Assembly: GCF_026340255.1 (NCBI RefSeq)
Contig: NZ_JAPEPJ010000002.1
Location: 62,001-126,000 of the forward strand
DNA: 64,000 nt
Direction: 5' to 3'
From: Streptomyces sp. NBC_01408
Lineage (GTDB): Bacteria; Actinomycetota; Actinomycetes; Streptomycetales; Streptomycetaceae
Numbering within the stretch: the stretch's first letter is position 1; each line of letters begins with the position of its first letter. The position numbers and the translations under genes were made by a program. The notes below the pieces were generated by a model, which was not told the origin of the DNA, did not search any database, and saw only the letters and a program-made list of their open reading frames with translations. Shown one piece after another: positions 42,393 through 51,351 of this stretch.

Positions 42393-44640
42393 GCTCGCGG
42401 GCGAGGCGCAGGTACCGGTGGCCGGGCTCCAGCGTCCGCGCGGCCGCCTCGATCGTGCCGGCCAGCAGGGCGCGGGCCTCCTCCCGGCGCCCGTCGGCGA
42501 TCTGCGCCCGGGCCCACTCCAGCCGGGCGTGCACCACGTGCGGGTGCCCCTCCCCCAGGACGCCGGTACGGTCGGCCGCCACACCCGCCCAGGCCCGCGC
42601 GGCCTCTGCGGAGCGCCCGGCGCGGGCCGCGAGCGCCGCCCGCGCGGCACGCACGGCCAGGGTGTGCGGGTCGAAGGAGCCGAGCACGCGCTCCGCGTCC
42701 GCGAGCAGGTCCGCCAACTGCCGCTCGGCCTCGGCCGTTCCAGCCGTTCCAGCCGATTCGGCCCTTGCGGCCCTTCCGGCCCCTTCCGCCCTTTCGGCCC
42801 CATCGGCTCTTGCGGTCGCAGGCGAGGCGGACGCGGCCCGGAACCAGATCAGGCCGCGCCGGGTGGCCAGCACCTGGGGGTGGTCCGGCCCGTGGCTGCC
42901 CAGCCGGTCGGCCAGCAGCGCCTCCAACTGCCGGACCGCCGACCGGGGATCTCCCGCCGCGCCGGTGAAGTACGCCAGCTGGTGCCGGGCCGCCAGGGTG
43001 TCCGGGTGGCCGGGTCCGAGCGCCGCCCGGGTGTCGGCCACGAGGGTGGCGAACCGGGCGGCGGCGGCCCGGGCGTTGCCCGCCTCCCCGGTGAAGTACG
43101 CCAGCTGGTGCCGGGCCGCCAGGGTGTCGGGGTGGCGGGGGCCGAGCCGCAGCTCGCGCCGCCGGACGATGCCCGCGAGGTCCGCGGCGGCCCTGCGCGG
43201 TCGCCCCGAGTCGCCGACGGCGAGGGCCAGCGGCAGTTCGGCGGCGGTGACCCCGCCGCTCCGGGCCCGGGTGAAGGCCTGGACCGCACGGCCGAGGCGC
43301 CCCTCCTGGTGCGCGACGAGCCCCATGTCGTACGCGTCCTCGGCCTCGGCGCGGGCCAGCAGCCCCTGCCACAGCTGGTCGGGAACGGGCCCGAGGCCCG
43401 GCGCGTCCAGCAGGTAGCCGCAGGCGGTGTACCCGTGCGTGCGGCTGCCGGTCAGCAGGGCCCCGGTGGTGCGGTCCGCCCCGAGCGCCCAGTCCAGGGC
43501 CTCCGCGAAGGGCTCGGGCCGCAGGGCTCCGCCGCCGCGCCCGGCCAGGTAGGGCGGGTGCAGCGCGCGCAGCCACTCCTCGGCCACCGGCCGGCGCAGC
43601 CCGGCCCGCCGGCAGTCCACCGCGGCGGCCAGTACGGCGGCGCCGCGCGGATGGGCACCCGCCGCCCAGCCACTGTCCCAGCGGGCCGGCAGTCCGGGCG
43701 CGCCCGCCAGGGCCTCGGCGACGCCGAAGCGCTCGCCCGCGCCCAGGGCCGCCGCGATCCGCGGATCGTCCAGGTGGGCCTCGGCCCTGCGCCGCTCCCC
43801 GGGGGACCAGCGCCGGTCGAGGCGGATGACGGTCGCGCGGCCGAGCAGGTCCCGCCGGTCCCGCCAGGCATCGCGGTCGGAGCCGGTGAGCCGGCTCGCG
43901 TCGCGGGCCTCGTAGCGCCCGTACTCCTCGGTCCGCATCGTGGCGACCACCACCGCCCGGCGCAGCCCGTCCAGTTGGGCGGTGACGAGGCCGCCCGCGC
44001 CGAGGTACTCCTCCAGGTCGTCCAGCCACAGGACGGCGCGGCGGCGGCGCCCGGCGACCCGTACGGCCTCGGGCAGCGCCGCCCGGGTCAGCGGGCGGAC
44101 GAAGGCGTGCCGGGGGTGGAGCGCGCGGGTCACCTCGTACGCGAGCCGGGTCCTGCCCGACAGGGACTCGCCCACCACCAGCACGAAACCGGGCCGGGCC
44201 AGGGCCGCGCGCAGCCGGGGGGCCACGTCGCGCTCGAGGTACGCGGGGGTCGTGGCACCGGCCTCCGCCGAACGAGCCCCACCTGGGGGCACCGCCGCCA
44301 GGCGCACCCCAACCGGGGACACCTCCGCCACATGGACCCCGACCGGGTGGACCACCGCCGGGTGGACCCCGACCGTTTCGGGCCGGTCCAGCGTCCGCAG
44401 CCGCGGGATCCGCCCGGCCGGAGTACGCAGCAGCGCCCCGGCGGCGCCCCCGGCCCGTTTCCCGGGCCGGGGCCGTCCGGCGGCCAGAACCGCCAGACCT
44501 GCCAGACGGGCCAGACCGGCCAGCGCCGCCACAGCGGTCACCCCGGTCACGGCCGCGGCGAGGCGGCTCCGCGTGCGACCTGATCCCCGTAAGAGCAACG
44601 TCGGCATGCCGCCCCCCACACCCGTCCCGTAACCGCCCAT
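42382..44640 (-). CDS. TPR-repeat protein with a P-loop-like domain and N-terminal membrane anchor
   Basis: A 752-aa protein. An N-terminal hydrophobic stretch (AAAVTGVTAVAALAGLARLAGLAVLAAG) is likely a membrane anchor. A short VHPVGV-type repeat tract follows. A nucleotide-binding-like domain has VVGESLSGRTRL (Walker-A-like, GRT instead of GKT/S) and AVLWLDDLEEYL (Walker-B-like). The C-terminal third holds tetratricopeptide repeats, two of which share GPxHPDTLAARHQLAYFTG almost exactly. It resembles STAND/TPR signalling proteins of Streptomyces. The ATG at 44640 is chosen; an ATG at 44607 after GGGGGG is a good alternative. The last codons (ELVL) and stop come from the palindromic element. 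Confidence 0.75.
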   Translation of the reverse strand: MGGYGTGVGGGMPTLLLRGSGRTRSRLAAAVTGVTAVAALAGLARLAGLAVLAAGRPRPGKRAGGAAGALLRTPAGRIPRLRTLDRPETVGVHPAVVHPVGVHVAEVSPVGVRLAAVPPGGARSAEAGATTPAYLERDVAPRLRAALARPGFVLVVGESLSGRTRLAYEVTRALHPRHAFVRPLTRAALPEAVRVAGRRRRAVLWLDDLEEYLGAGGLVTAQLDGLRRAVVVATMRTEEYGRYEARDASRLTGSDRDAWRDRRDLLGRATVIRLDRRWSPGERRRAEAHLDDPRIAAALGAGERFGVAEALAGAPGLPARWDSGWAAGAHPRGAAVLAAAVDCRRAGLRRPVAEEWLRALHPPYLAGRGGGALRPEPFAEALDWALGADRTTGALLTGSRTHGYTACGYLLDAPGLGPVPDQLWQGLLARAEAEDAYDMGLVAHQEGRLGRAVQAFTRARSGGVTAAELPLALAVGDSGRPRRAAADLAGIVRRRELRLGPRHPDTLAARHQLAYFTGEAGNARAAAARFATLVADTRAALGPGHPDTLAARHQLAYFTGAAGDPRSAVRQLEALLADRLGSHGPDHPQVLATRRGLIWFRAASASPATARADGAERAEGAGRAARAESAGTAGTAEAERQLADLLADAERVLGSFDPHTLAVRAARAALAARAGRSAEAARAWAGVAADRTGVLGEGHPHVVHARLEWARAQIADGRREEARALLAGTIEAAARTLEPGHRYLRLARELVL

Positions 44641-44940
44641 TGTCACCCGATCAGGCGTTCGGTGACCCCAACGGACGGCACAGAGCACGGAGTTCCCGGC
44701 CCGGACGTGCGGGACGGGCAGGACGGCCGGGACGGGCCGCCGCAGGCCCCGGCCGCCAGGGTGGTCGCGGCGCCGTCACCGGGGGATGCGATGCTGACGG
44801 CGCCGCGGCGGACGCCCCGGCACACGGCTCCCCCCGAGAGGCCACGAACCAGTCTTCGGGATAAGTGTTATCGGGGCCCCACTCGACGGTCTCCCAGTTA
44901 TTGGGCATCATCGAGCGCCGGTACGGACAGGGATCATCAC

Positions 44941-46620
44941 ATGAGTACACAGCACACGGCAGAGCTGGTGGCAGCGGCCCGCGCGGGCGACCCCCGCGCG
45001 CAGGACGCGCTGGTCAGCGCCTACCTTCCGCTGGTCTACAACATCGTCGGCCGGGCCCTGGGCGGGTCCTGCGACGTGGACGACGTGGTGCAGGACACGA
45101 TGCTGCGGGCGCTCGACGGACTGGGTGGGCTGCGCTCGGACGAGAGCTTCCGGTCCTGGCTGGTGGCGATCGCGATGAACCGGGTACGGGCCTACGGGCA
45201 GGCCCGCCAGAGCGGCTACGGCGAGAGCACCCTCGAAACGGCCGCGGACATCGCCGACCCGGGCGCCGACTTCGCCGACCTGACCGTCGTACGCCTCCAG
45301 TTGGAGGGGCAGCGCCGCGAGACGGCCCGCGCCACGCGCTGGCTGGAACCGGACGACCGGGGGCTGCTCTCGCTCTGGTGGCTGGAGTGTGCCGGGGAGC
45401 TGACCCGCGCCGAGATGGCCGCGGCCCTGGAGCTGTCCCCGCAGCACACCGCCGTCCGGGTGCAGCGGATGAAGGCCCAGCTGGAAGCGGCCCGGGTGGT
45501 GGAGCGGGCCCTGGACGCGCAGCCCCCGTGCGACGGGCTGCGAACGGTCACGGCGGGCTGGGACGGCCGGCCCTCGACGCTGTGGCGCAAGCGAATAGCC
45601 CGGCACGCGCGGGAATGCGTACGCTGCTCCGGGCTGTGGTCCGGCCTGGTCCCGGCGGAGGGCCTGCTCGCCGGTCTGGCCCTCGTCCCGGTCTCGGCGG
45701 CCCTGCTGGCCGGCGTACGGGCGGCCGGCGAAGCCGACTTCGGCCTCGCGGGCTCGTCGTTCGCCGACGGCTCCGGGGCGGACTTCGCGGACGCGGCGAC
45801 CCAGCTCACCACGGTCGCCACGACGATGACCGCGGACGGAGCGGGCGGGGCGGGCGGGGCGCCCGGCAGCCGGGGCGCGCTCCGCAAGCGGCGGCAGAAC
45901 CGCCGCCGGGTGATCGGGGGCGCGGTGGTCGCCGCGTGCGTCGCGGGCGGCGGCCTGGTGTACCTCGGCACGCTCCCCGGTTCCGGACACTCCGAGGCGG
46001 ACGGGGGCGCCCCCGCCTCCCCGCTGACCGCGCTGTCGGCGACGGACTCCGCCGCGCTGCCCTCGGAACCGGCCTCGCCCTCCCCCTCGGCGCCCGCCTC
46101 ACCGTCCCCTTCACCCTCGGCCCCGGCCTCCGCGTCCGCCTCGCCGAGCCCGTCCGCCGCGAGCCCGAGCCCGTCGCAGTCGCGCAGCAGCTCGCCGACG
46201 CCGCGCGCCTCCGCGCCGGCACCGGCTCCGGCCCCGCCGGGTGTGGCGGGCCAGGTGGTGGCCCTCGTCAACAAGGAGCGGGCGGCGGCCGGCTGCGGCC
46301 CGCTCAAGGAGGACGCGCAGCTGCGCGCGGCCGCCCAGGGGCACTCCGACGACATGGCGGACCGGGACTTCTTCTCGCACACCAGCCCGGACGGCTCGGA
46401 CCCGGGCCAGCGGACGACCGCCGCCGGGTACCGCTGGTCGACGTACGGGGAGAACATCGCGAAGGGCCAGCAGACCGCGCAGTCGGTCATGGACAGCTGG
46501 ATGAAGAGCCCGGGCCACCGTGCGAACATCCTCAACTGCTCCTTCAAGGACATCGGTGTGGGCATCCACCACGGCCAGGGCGGCCCCTGGTGGACGCAGA
46601 ACTTCGGTGCCCGGATGTGA
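44941..46620 (+). CDS. Membrane-tethered ECF-like sigma factor fused to zinc-finger, TM and CAP domain
   Basis: A 559-aa single chain. Sigma region 2 spans about 10-92 (YLPLVYNIVGRAL, DVDDVVQDTMLRALDG, FRSWLVAIAMNRVR). Region 4 spans about 135-190 (ELTRAEMAAALELSPQHTAVRVQRMK). An anti-sigma-type zinc motif H222-x3-C226-x2-C229 follows. A moderately hydrophobic segment (237-260), an Arg-rich stop and a TM helix (324-343) lead to a Ser/Pro linker (about 365-420) and a CAP/SCP domain (about 430-559; HSDDMADRDFFSHTSPDG, YGENIAKGQ, SPGHRANIL, DIGVGIHHG). ATG at 44941. It implies an envelope-sensing sigma factor released by proteolysis. The 300 bp upstream (44641-44940) includes an AT-richer promoter-like stretch and no gene. 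Confidence 0.9.
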   Translation: MSTQHTAELVAAARAGDPRAQDALVSAYLPLVYNIVGRALGGSCDVDDVVQDTMLRALDGLGGLRSDESFRSWLVAIAMNRVRAYGQARQSGYGESTLETAADIADPGADFADLTVVRLQLEGQRRETARATRWLEPDDRGLLSLWWLECAGELTRAEMAAALELSPQHTAVRVQRMKAQLEAARVVERALDAQPPCDGLRTVTAGWDGRPSTLWRKRIARHARECVRCSGLWSGLVPAEGLLAGLALVPVSAALLAGVRAAGEADFGLAGSSFADGSGADFADAATQLTTVATTMTADGAGGAGGAPGSRGALRKRRQNRRRVIGGAVVAACVAGGGLVYLGTLPGSGHSEADGGAPASPLTALSATDSAALPSEPASPSPSAPASPSPSPSAPASASASPSPSAASPSPSQSRSSSPTPRASAPAPAPAPPGVAGQVVALVNKERAAAGCGPLKEDAQLRAAAQGHSDDMADRDFFSHTSPDGSDPGQRTTAAGYRWSTYGENIAKGQQTAQSVMDSWMKSPGHRANILNCSFKDIGVGIHHGQGGPWWTQNFGARM

Positions 46621-46692
46621 GCGGGCGCCCGGCCCCGTCCGTGTCTTTCGGCGCGGCCGCACCCGCGACTATCGGCGTGGCCGCACCCGCCA

Positions 46693-46721
46693 CCGCCCCC
46701 GATGAGTCAAAATGGGGGCGG
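46693..46721 (+). terminator. Terminator after the sigma-CAP gene
   Basis: CCGCCCCC (46693-46700) pairs with GGGGGCGG (46714-46721) around a 13-nt loop, before the helicase start. Confidence 0.6.
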
Positions 46722-46790
46722 GATAGAGGCTGGAGCGGAACCGCCTGATCACAGTGGGCGGTGCGGCGAGGACGGTGGGGTGACAGCACG

Positions 46791-49211
46791 GTGAAGAAGG
46801 AGCTCCGTCCGCACCAGCGCGAGGCCGTCGACGCCGTGGTGCGGGCGCTGGAGCTGCCCGCCGGGGGCCGGGTGCCCGCGGCCGGACTGCGCACCCAGGT
46901 GATCATGGCGACGGGCTCGGGGAAGTCCCTGGTCGCCGTCGGCTCTGCCGAGGAGCTGCGAGCCGGCCGGGTGCTGGTGCTGGTGCCCTCGCTGGACCTG
47001 CTCGCGCAGACCGCCGGGGCCTGGCGGGAGGGCGGCCGGTCCGGCCGCCGCCTCGCCGTGTGCTCGCTCGCCGAGAAGGACGCGGGCGCGCCCACCACGA
47101 CCGATCCGGCCGAACTGGCCCGCTGGGGCCGCCTCCCGGGGGACCGGGTGACGGTGTTCGCCACGTACGCCTCACTGGGCCTGGGAACCATCGAACGCGC
47201 GCACCTCGCCGGGCTGCCCGGCTGGGACCTGATCGTGGTGGACGAGGCGCACCGGACGTCCGGGCGCATCGGCAAACCCTGGGCGGTGGTGCACGACAAC
47301 GAACGGATCCCCGCCGTCCGGCGGCTGTACATGACGGCCACCCCCCGGGTCTGGCAGGACGGCGAGGAGGGCGAGGGCGGCCGTCCTCCGGGCCGCGGCG
47401 AGCTGGTGGCCTCCATGGAGGACGACCCGCGGGGCCCGTTCGGCGCCCGCTGCTACACGCTGTCCCTGTCGGAGGCCATCGACCGCGGGATCTGCGCCCC
47501 GTACCGGGTGGTGTGCGTGGACGTCACCGATCCGGGTTTCCAGGCGGCCTCGCTGCTGGGCCGGGACGGACGCTCGGACGCGGTGCGCGGGGCGCGGCTG
47601 GCCGCGCTCCAGGCGGCGCTGGTGAAGGCGGCCGCCGACCAGGGCTTCCGGCGGACGCTGGTCTTCCACCACCTGACCAAGGAGGCCGAGGCCTTCGCCG
47701 CCGGACTGCCCGCGGTGGCCGCGCGGCTGCGGCTCACCAGCCGGTCCCCCAGGCCGGTGTACCCGCGCACCGTCTGGGCGGACTGGCTGTACGGGCAGCA
47801 CACGGCGGCGCACCGGCGGCGGGTGCTGGACGCGTTCGCGGACGGCCGGATCGCCGACAAGGCCTTCCTGGGCAGTGTCCGGGTGCTGGGCGAGGGGGTG
47901 GACACCAAGGAGTGCGACTCGGTCTTCTGGGCCGACGTACGGGGATCCATGCCCGACCTGGTCCAGGCCGTCGGGCGGGCGCTGCGGATCCGGCCCGGGG
48001 AGGGGAAGGTCGCCTCGCTGGTGGTGCCGGTGCTGCTGGGGCCGGGCGATTCTCCCGAGACGATGCTGACCTCGCGGGCGTACGGGGACCTGGCGCGGCT
48101 GCTGGAGGCGCTGCGGGCCCACGACACCCGGATCGTGGAGTCCCTGGCCCAGCCGCAGGCGCCGAGCCGCCGGGGCCGGCCCGCCGCGGCCTCCGGCGTG
48201 TCGGGCGGGGCGCAGTCCCTGCTGAGCTTCTCCACGCCCAGGGACCCGGCGCAGCTGGCGGCCTTCATCCGGCTGCGGGTCCTGCATCCGGAGCGGGAGC
48301 ACTGGCGGCGCGGGGTGGAGGCGGCACGGATCTACGCCGCCGGGGCCGGGGACCTCAAGGTGCCCTTCGCCTTCCAGGTCCCGGCGGGCCACGAGGGCTG
48401 GCCGCCCGGGCTGGCCCGGTTCCCGCTCGGGCAGTGGATCGCGGACGCGCGGCGCACTTACCGGCGGGGCGCGCTCGGCCGGGAGCGGGCGGCGCAGCTC
48501 GATGAACTCGGCATGGTGTGGAGCCACTTCGACGTGGCGTTCGAGGAGGGACTGGCGGCGGCCCGGGCCTGGGCGGCGGAACACGACCACCTGCTGCCGC
48601 CGGTCGAGGCGACCTGGGGCGGCGCGCCCGTCGGCGTGTGGGTCAAGAACCAGCGGGCAGCGGCCCGCCGGGAGGGGCCGGGGGCACTCTCGGCGGAGCG
48701 CCAGGAGGCCCTCGACGCCATCGACCCCTCCTGGTGCCCGGCCTGGGACATCGCCTGGCAGCGCGCCTTCCATCTGACCCGGGTCCACCTGGACGGGGGC
48801 GGCCGGCTGCCGCTGGGCCCCGGCGAGGTGGTCGTACAGGGCCAGGACCTGGGCGTGTGGGTGCGCGGCCAGCAGTGGTCCTGGGAGCGGCTGTCCTGGG
48901 CCCAGCGCTGGCTCCTGGAGCACACCCTCGGCCTGACCCCGGAGGCCGGGGCCGGGCCGGGGCAGCAGCGCCGCGGGCATGCCGTCGCGTGGGCGGAGCA
49001 CCTGGAGGCGGCCCGCCAGTTCCAGTCCCGCGAGCGCCACCTCCGGGTCCCCCGCAAGCACGTGGAGCGGGTCGGCGACCAGGAGCTGCGCCTCGGCTCC
49101 TGGATCGCCAACCAGCGCTCCCGTGCGGACTCCCTCGCGCCGGACCGGATCGAGGCGCTGACCGCCCTGGGGATGCGCTGGCCGACACCGAGGCCGGCCG
49201 CGGGTCACTGA
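46791..49211 (+). CDS. DEAD/DEAH-box helicase with helicase-associated (HA) repeats
   Basis: An 806-aa superfamily-2 helicase. The Q/I region LRPHQREAVDAV leads into Walker A MATGSGKS (39-46), motif II VVDEAH, motif III MTATPR, and motifs V/VI (LGEGVDTKECDSVFWAD, LVQAVGRALRIRPG). The C-terminal third has repeated helicase-associated modules, each with a W-x-x-G-V/L-W-V/I-x-x-Q-R pattern (GVWVKNQRAAAR, GVWVRGQQWSW, GSWIANQRSRAD). The GTG at 46791 gives the usual VKKELRPHQ start; a GTG at 46761 is possible. The type is common on streptomycete chromosomes. A nucleic-acid remodelling role is known only by family. Confidence 0.92.
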   Translation: MKKELRPHQREAVDAVVRALELPAGGRVPAAGLRTQVIMATGSGKSLVAVGSAEELRAGRVLVLVPSLDLLAQTAGAWREGGRSGRRLAVCSLAEKDAGAPTTTDPAELARWGRLPGDRVTVFATYASLGLGTIERAHLAGLPGWDLIVVDEAHRTSGRIGKPWAVVHDNERIPAVRRLYMTATPRVWQDGEEGEGGRPPGRGELVASMEDDPRGPFGARCYTLSLSEAIDRGICAPYRVVCVDVTDPGFQAASLLGRDGRSDAVRGARLAALQAALVKAAADQGFRRTLVFHHLTKEAEAFAAGLPAVAARLRLTSRSPRPVYPRTVWADWLYGQHTAAHRRRVLDAFADGRIADKAFLGSVRVLGEGVDTKECDSVFWADVRGSMPDLVQAVGRALRIRPGEGKVASLVVPVLLGPGDSPETMLTSRAYGDLARLLEALRAHDTRIVESLAQPQAPSRRGRPAAASGVSGGAQSLLSFSTPRDPAQLAAFIRLRVLHPEREHWRRGVEAARIYAAGAGDLKVPFAFQVPAGHEGWPPGLARFPLGQWIADARRTYRRGALGRERAAQLDELGMVWSHFDVAFEEGLAAARAWAAEHDHLLPPVEATWGGAPVGVWVKNQRAAARREGPGALSAERQEALDAIDPSWCPAWDIAWQRAFHLTRVHLDGGGRLPLGPGEVVVQGQDLGVWVRGQQWSWERLSWAQRWLLEHTLGLTPEAGAGPGQQRRGHAVAWAEHLEAARQFQSRERHLRVPRKHVERVGDQELRLGSWIANQRSRADSLAPDRIEALTALGMRWPTPRPAAGH

Positions 49212-49218
49212 GCGGAAC

Positions 49219-50610
49219 TCAGTGGTGGAAGCCGGAGCGGGGTTCGGTGGCCGGGGCCGGCGGGGGCGCCGTCCGGAGGTGTTCCACCGCGTTGCGCAGG
49301 TCGGTGACGAGCAGGGCGATCTGGTCGCGGGTCACACCGTGGCGGACCAGGACCCGCTGGATGACCGTCTCCTCTCGGTCGGCGGGCAGCGGGTACGAGG
49401 GCACCTGCCAGCCCCTCATCCGCAGCCGGTCGGAGAGGTCGTAGAGGCTGAACCCGGCTGCGGCCGGATCGCTGAGCGTGTAGGAGACGGCTGGCAGGGC
49501 GCCCTGGCCGTCGTAGAGGAGCGTGAAGGGGCCCATGGCGGCGATCTCCCGGGCCAGGTACTGGGCGGTCTCGGCGCAGGCCTCCTGGACCCGCCGGTAG
49601 CCGCCCCGGCCGAGGCGCAGGAAGAGGTAGTACTGGGCGATGACCTCGCCGCCGGGGCGGGAGAAGTTGAGGGCGAAGGTGGGCATGTCGCCGCCGAGGT
49701 AGTCCACGTCGAAGACGAGTTCCGCGGGCAGCAGGTCGGCGGTGCGCCACACGATCCAGCCGACGCCGAGGGGCGCGAGCCCGTACTTGTGGCCGGAGGT
49801 GTTGACGGAGGCGACGCGCGGCAGCTGGAAGTCCCACACCACGTCGGGGTGGAGGAAGGGCGCCACGAAGGCACCGCTGGCTCCGTCCACGTGGATGGGG
49901 ACGTCCCAGCCGTGCTCGGCCTGGATGCGGTCGAGTTCGGCGGAGATCTCGGCGACGGGCTCGTAGTCGCAGGTGTAGGTGACGCCGAGGATGGCGACGA
50001 CTCCGATGGTGTTCTCGTCGACGTACGAGGCGAGCTGATGCGGCCGCAGTCCGGTGGCGCCGGGCTCCAGTGGGACCTGGCGCAGTTCGACGTCGAAGTA
50101 GCGGGCGAACTTCTCCCAGCAGATCTGGACCGGACCGCACACCAGGTTGGGCCGGTCGGTGGAGCGGCCCTCGGCGCGGCGGCGGGCGCGCCAGCGCCAT
50201 TTGAGGGCGAGGCCGCCGAGCATGGCGGCCTCGCTGGAGCCGGTGGTGGAGCATCCGGTGGCGGCGGCGCCGGGCGGGGCGTTCCACAGGTCGGCCAGGA
50301 TGTTGATGCAGCGGGCCTCGATCTCGGCGGTCTGCGGGTACTCGTCCTTGTCGATCATGTTCTTGTCGAGGCACTCGTTCATCAGGCGGTGCACGCCGTC
50401 GTCCGACCATGTGGTGCAGAAGGTGGCCAGGTTCTGGGCGGCGTTGCCGTCGAGGAGCAGTTCGTTGTGGAGCAGCTCGTAGACGACCTCGGTCGGCGAG
50501 TGGTCGTCCGGCATCCGGTACTTGGGGAGGATCTGGCCGCTCAGTGCGGACGCGAACACGTCCGTGTCGGCATCGGTGGCGCGGGTGTCCTTCGTCTGAT
50601 GAAGAGCCAT
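49219..50610 (-). CDS. gadB: Glutamate decarboxylase
   Basis: A 463-aa PLP-dependent decarboxylase converting glutamate to GABA, consuming a proton. The PLP Lys is in NTSGHKYGLAPLG, the cofactor-binding Asp in PIHVDGASGAFVAPF, and the phosphate-binding GCSTTGSSEAAMLGG is present. Length and motifs match bacterial GadB. The ATG at 50610 lies 6 nt after a TATAGT -10 hexamer (complement of 50617-50622), so the transcript is probably leaderless, since no Shine-Dalgarno is visible. No GadC-type antiporter is adjacent. Confidence 0.95.
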   Translation of the reverse strand: MALHQTKDTRATDADTDVFASALSGQILPKYRMPDDHSPTEVVYELLHNELLLDGNAAQNLATFCTTWSDDGVHRLMNECLDKNMIDKDEYPQTAEIEARCINILADLWNAPPGAAATGCSTTGSSEAAMLGGLALKWRWRARRRAEGRSTDRPNLVCGPVQICWEKFARYFDVELRQVPLEPGATGLRPHQLASYVDENTIGVVAILGVTYTCDYEPVAEISAELDRIQAEHGWDVPIHVDGASGAFVAPFLHPDVVWDFQLPRVASVNTSGHKYGLAPLGVGWIVWRTADLLPAELVFDVDYLGGDMPTFALNFSRPGGEVIAQYYLFLRLGRGGYRRVQEACAETAQYLAREIAAMGPFTLLYDGQGALPAVSYTLSDPAAAGFSLYDLSDRLRMRGWQVPSYPLPADREETVIQRVLVRHGVTRDQIALLVTDLRNAVEHLRTAPPPAPATEPRSGFHH

Positions 50611-50616
50611 ATCGGG

Positions 50617-50622
50617 ACTATA
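50617..50622 (-). promoter_or_regulatory. -10 box of gadB, leaderless start
   Basis: TATAGT on the minus strand, 6 nt before the A of the gadB ATG, places transcription start at or near the initiation codon. I see no clear -35. Confidence 0.55.
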
Positions 50623-50830
50623 GGGAAAAAGAGGAGCATCTCGGCGGAAGCCACCTCCGGAGCGGCCCCGCCCCGACCCGCGCGGCCGCGCCCCCAGCCC
50701 CCTCAACCGCGCCCCCGGCCTCCGCGGGCCCGCTCCGGAGCGTCTCTTCCGGCCGTCTCCGCGGTGTGATCTCCTCCATAGCGCCCCTGTGCGGCCGAAA
50801 AAATTACTGTCCAGTAGCATTAGGTCCGCA

Positions 50831-50875
50831 GATCTTCCCGTCCAGGCCACCGCAGCCGCTCCGGACGGGAAGATC
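50831..50875 (+). other. Long perfect hairpin upstream of the tyrosinase operon
   Basis: GATCTTCCCGTCC (50831-50843) and GGACGGGAAGATC (50863-50875) form a perfect 13-bp stem with a 19-nt loop, 83 bp before melC1. The intergenic region 50611-50958 (348 bp) is otherwise gene-free and AT-richer. The hairpin could be an attenuator, a leader structure of the mel transcript or an upstream terminator. Confidence 0.6.
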
Positions 50876-50958
50876 ATCCAACTGGTTGTACCAGCAACTT
50901 ATCGGCACATGTCCGGATACCGGCAGGCTGTCTCCCGCGCCCTGATACCTCTCGGGCC

Positions 50959-51351
50959 ATGAACAAGATCACCCGCCGTCAGGCCTTAGGCACCTCCGCC
51001 GGCGCACTCACCGCTCTCGGCCTCACCGCCGCCGCCGCGACGGCTGCCGCCCGCACCGAGCCCGCCTCCGCCGCCGCCGTGGGCACCGCCCGCACCATCG
51101 ACGAGGTCTACCAGGGCCGCCGCATCCAGATCGCTCCCGGAGCGGGCGGCCACCACGGCGGGCACCACTCCCCCGGCACGCCCTCCGTGCGGATAGACGG
51201 GCGCGAGCTGCACGTCATGCGCAACGCCGACGGCAGCTGGATCAGCGTGATCAACCACTACGAGACCTACGCCGACCCCACCTCGCTCGCCCGCGCCGCG
51301 GTCCGCGATCTCCAGGGCGCGGCCCTCGTCCCCTTCGGAGGCGCGGCATGA
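50959..51351 (+). CDS. melC1: Tyrosinase co-factor (copper chaperone) MelC1
   Basis: A 130-aa Tat-exported caddie protein that delivers copper to and carries MelC2. The twin-arginine signal is [19 protein letters not shown]. The mature part contains a His-rich GGHHGGHHS copper-handling stretch and the conserved [21 protein letters not shown] and [14 protein letters not shown]. Its stop overlaps the melC2 start (ATGA at 51348-51351). Confidence 0.96.
   Translation: MNKITRRQALGTSAGALTALGLTAAAATAAARTEPASAAAVGTARTIDEVYQGRRIQIAPGAGGHHGGHHSPGTPSVRIDGRELHVMRNADGSWISVINHYETYADPTSLARAAVRDLQGAALVPFGGAA

Noticed and set aside
44651..44950. 99-codon minus-strand ORF starting MYSCDDPCPYRR
   Set aside because: It lies in the AT-richer promoter region of the sigma-CAP gene, degenerates into Pro/Arg/Ala low complexity and has no convincing RBS or family.
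46791..49211. Helicase plus TPR ATPase considered as an antiphage defence island
   Set aside because: The HA-repeat helicase is a widespread chromosomal Streptomyces type, the TPR gene is on the opposite strand, and no nuclease or toxin effector is adjacent.
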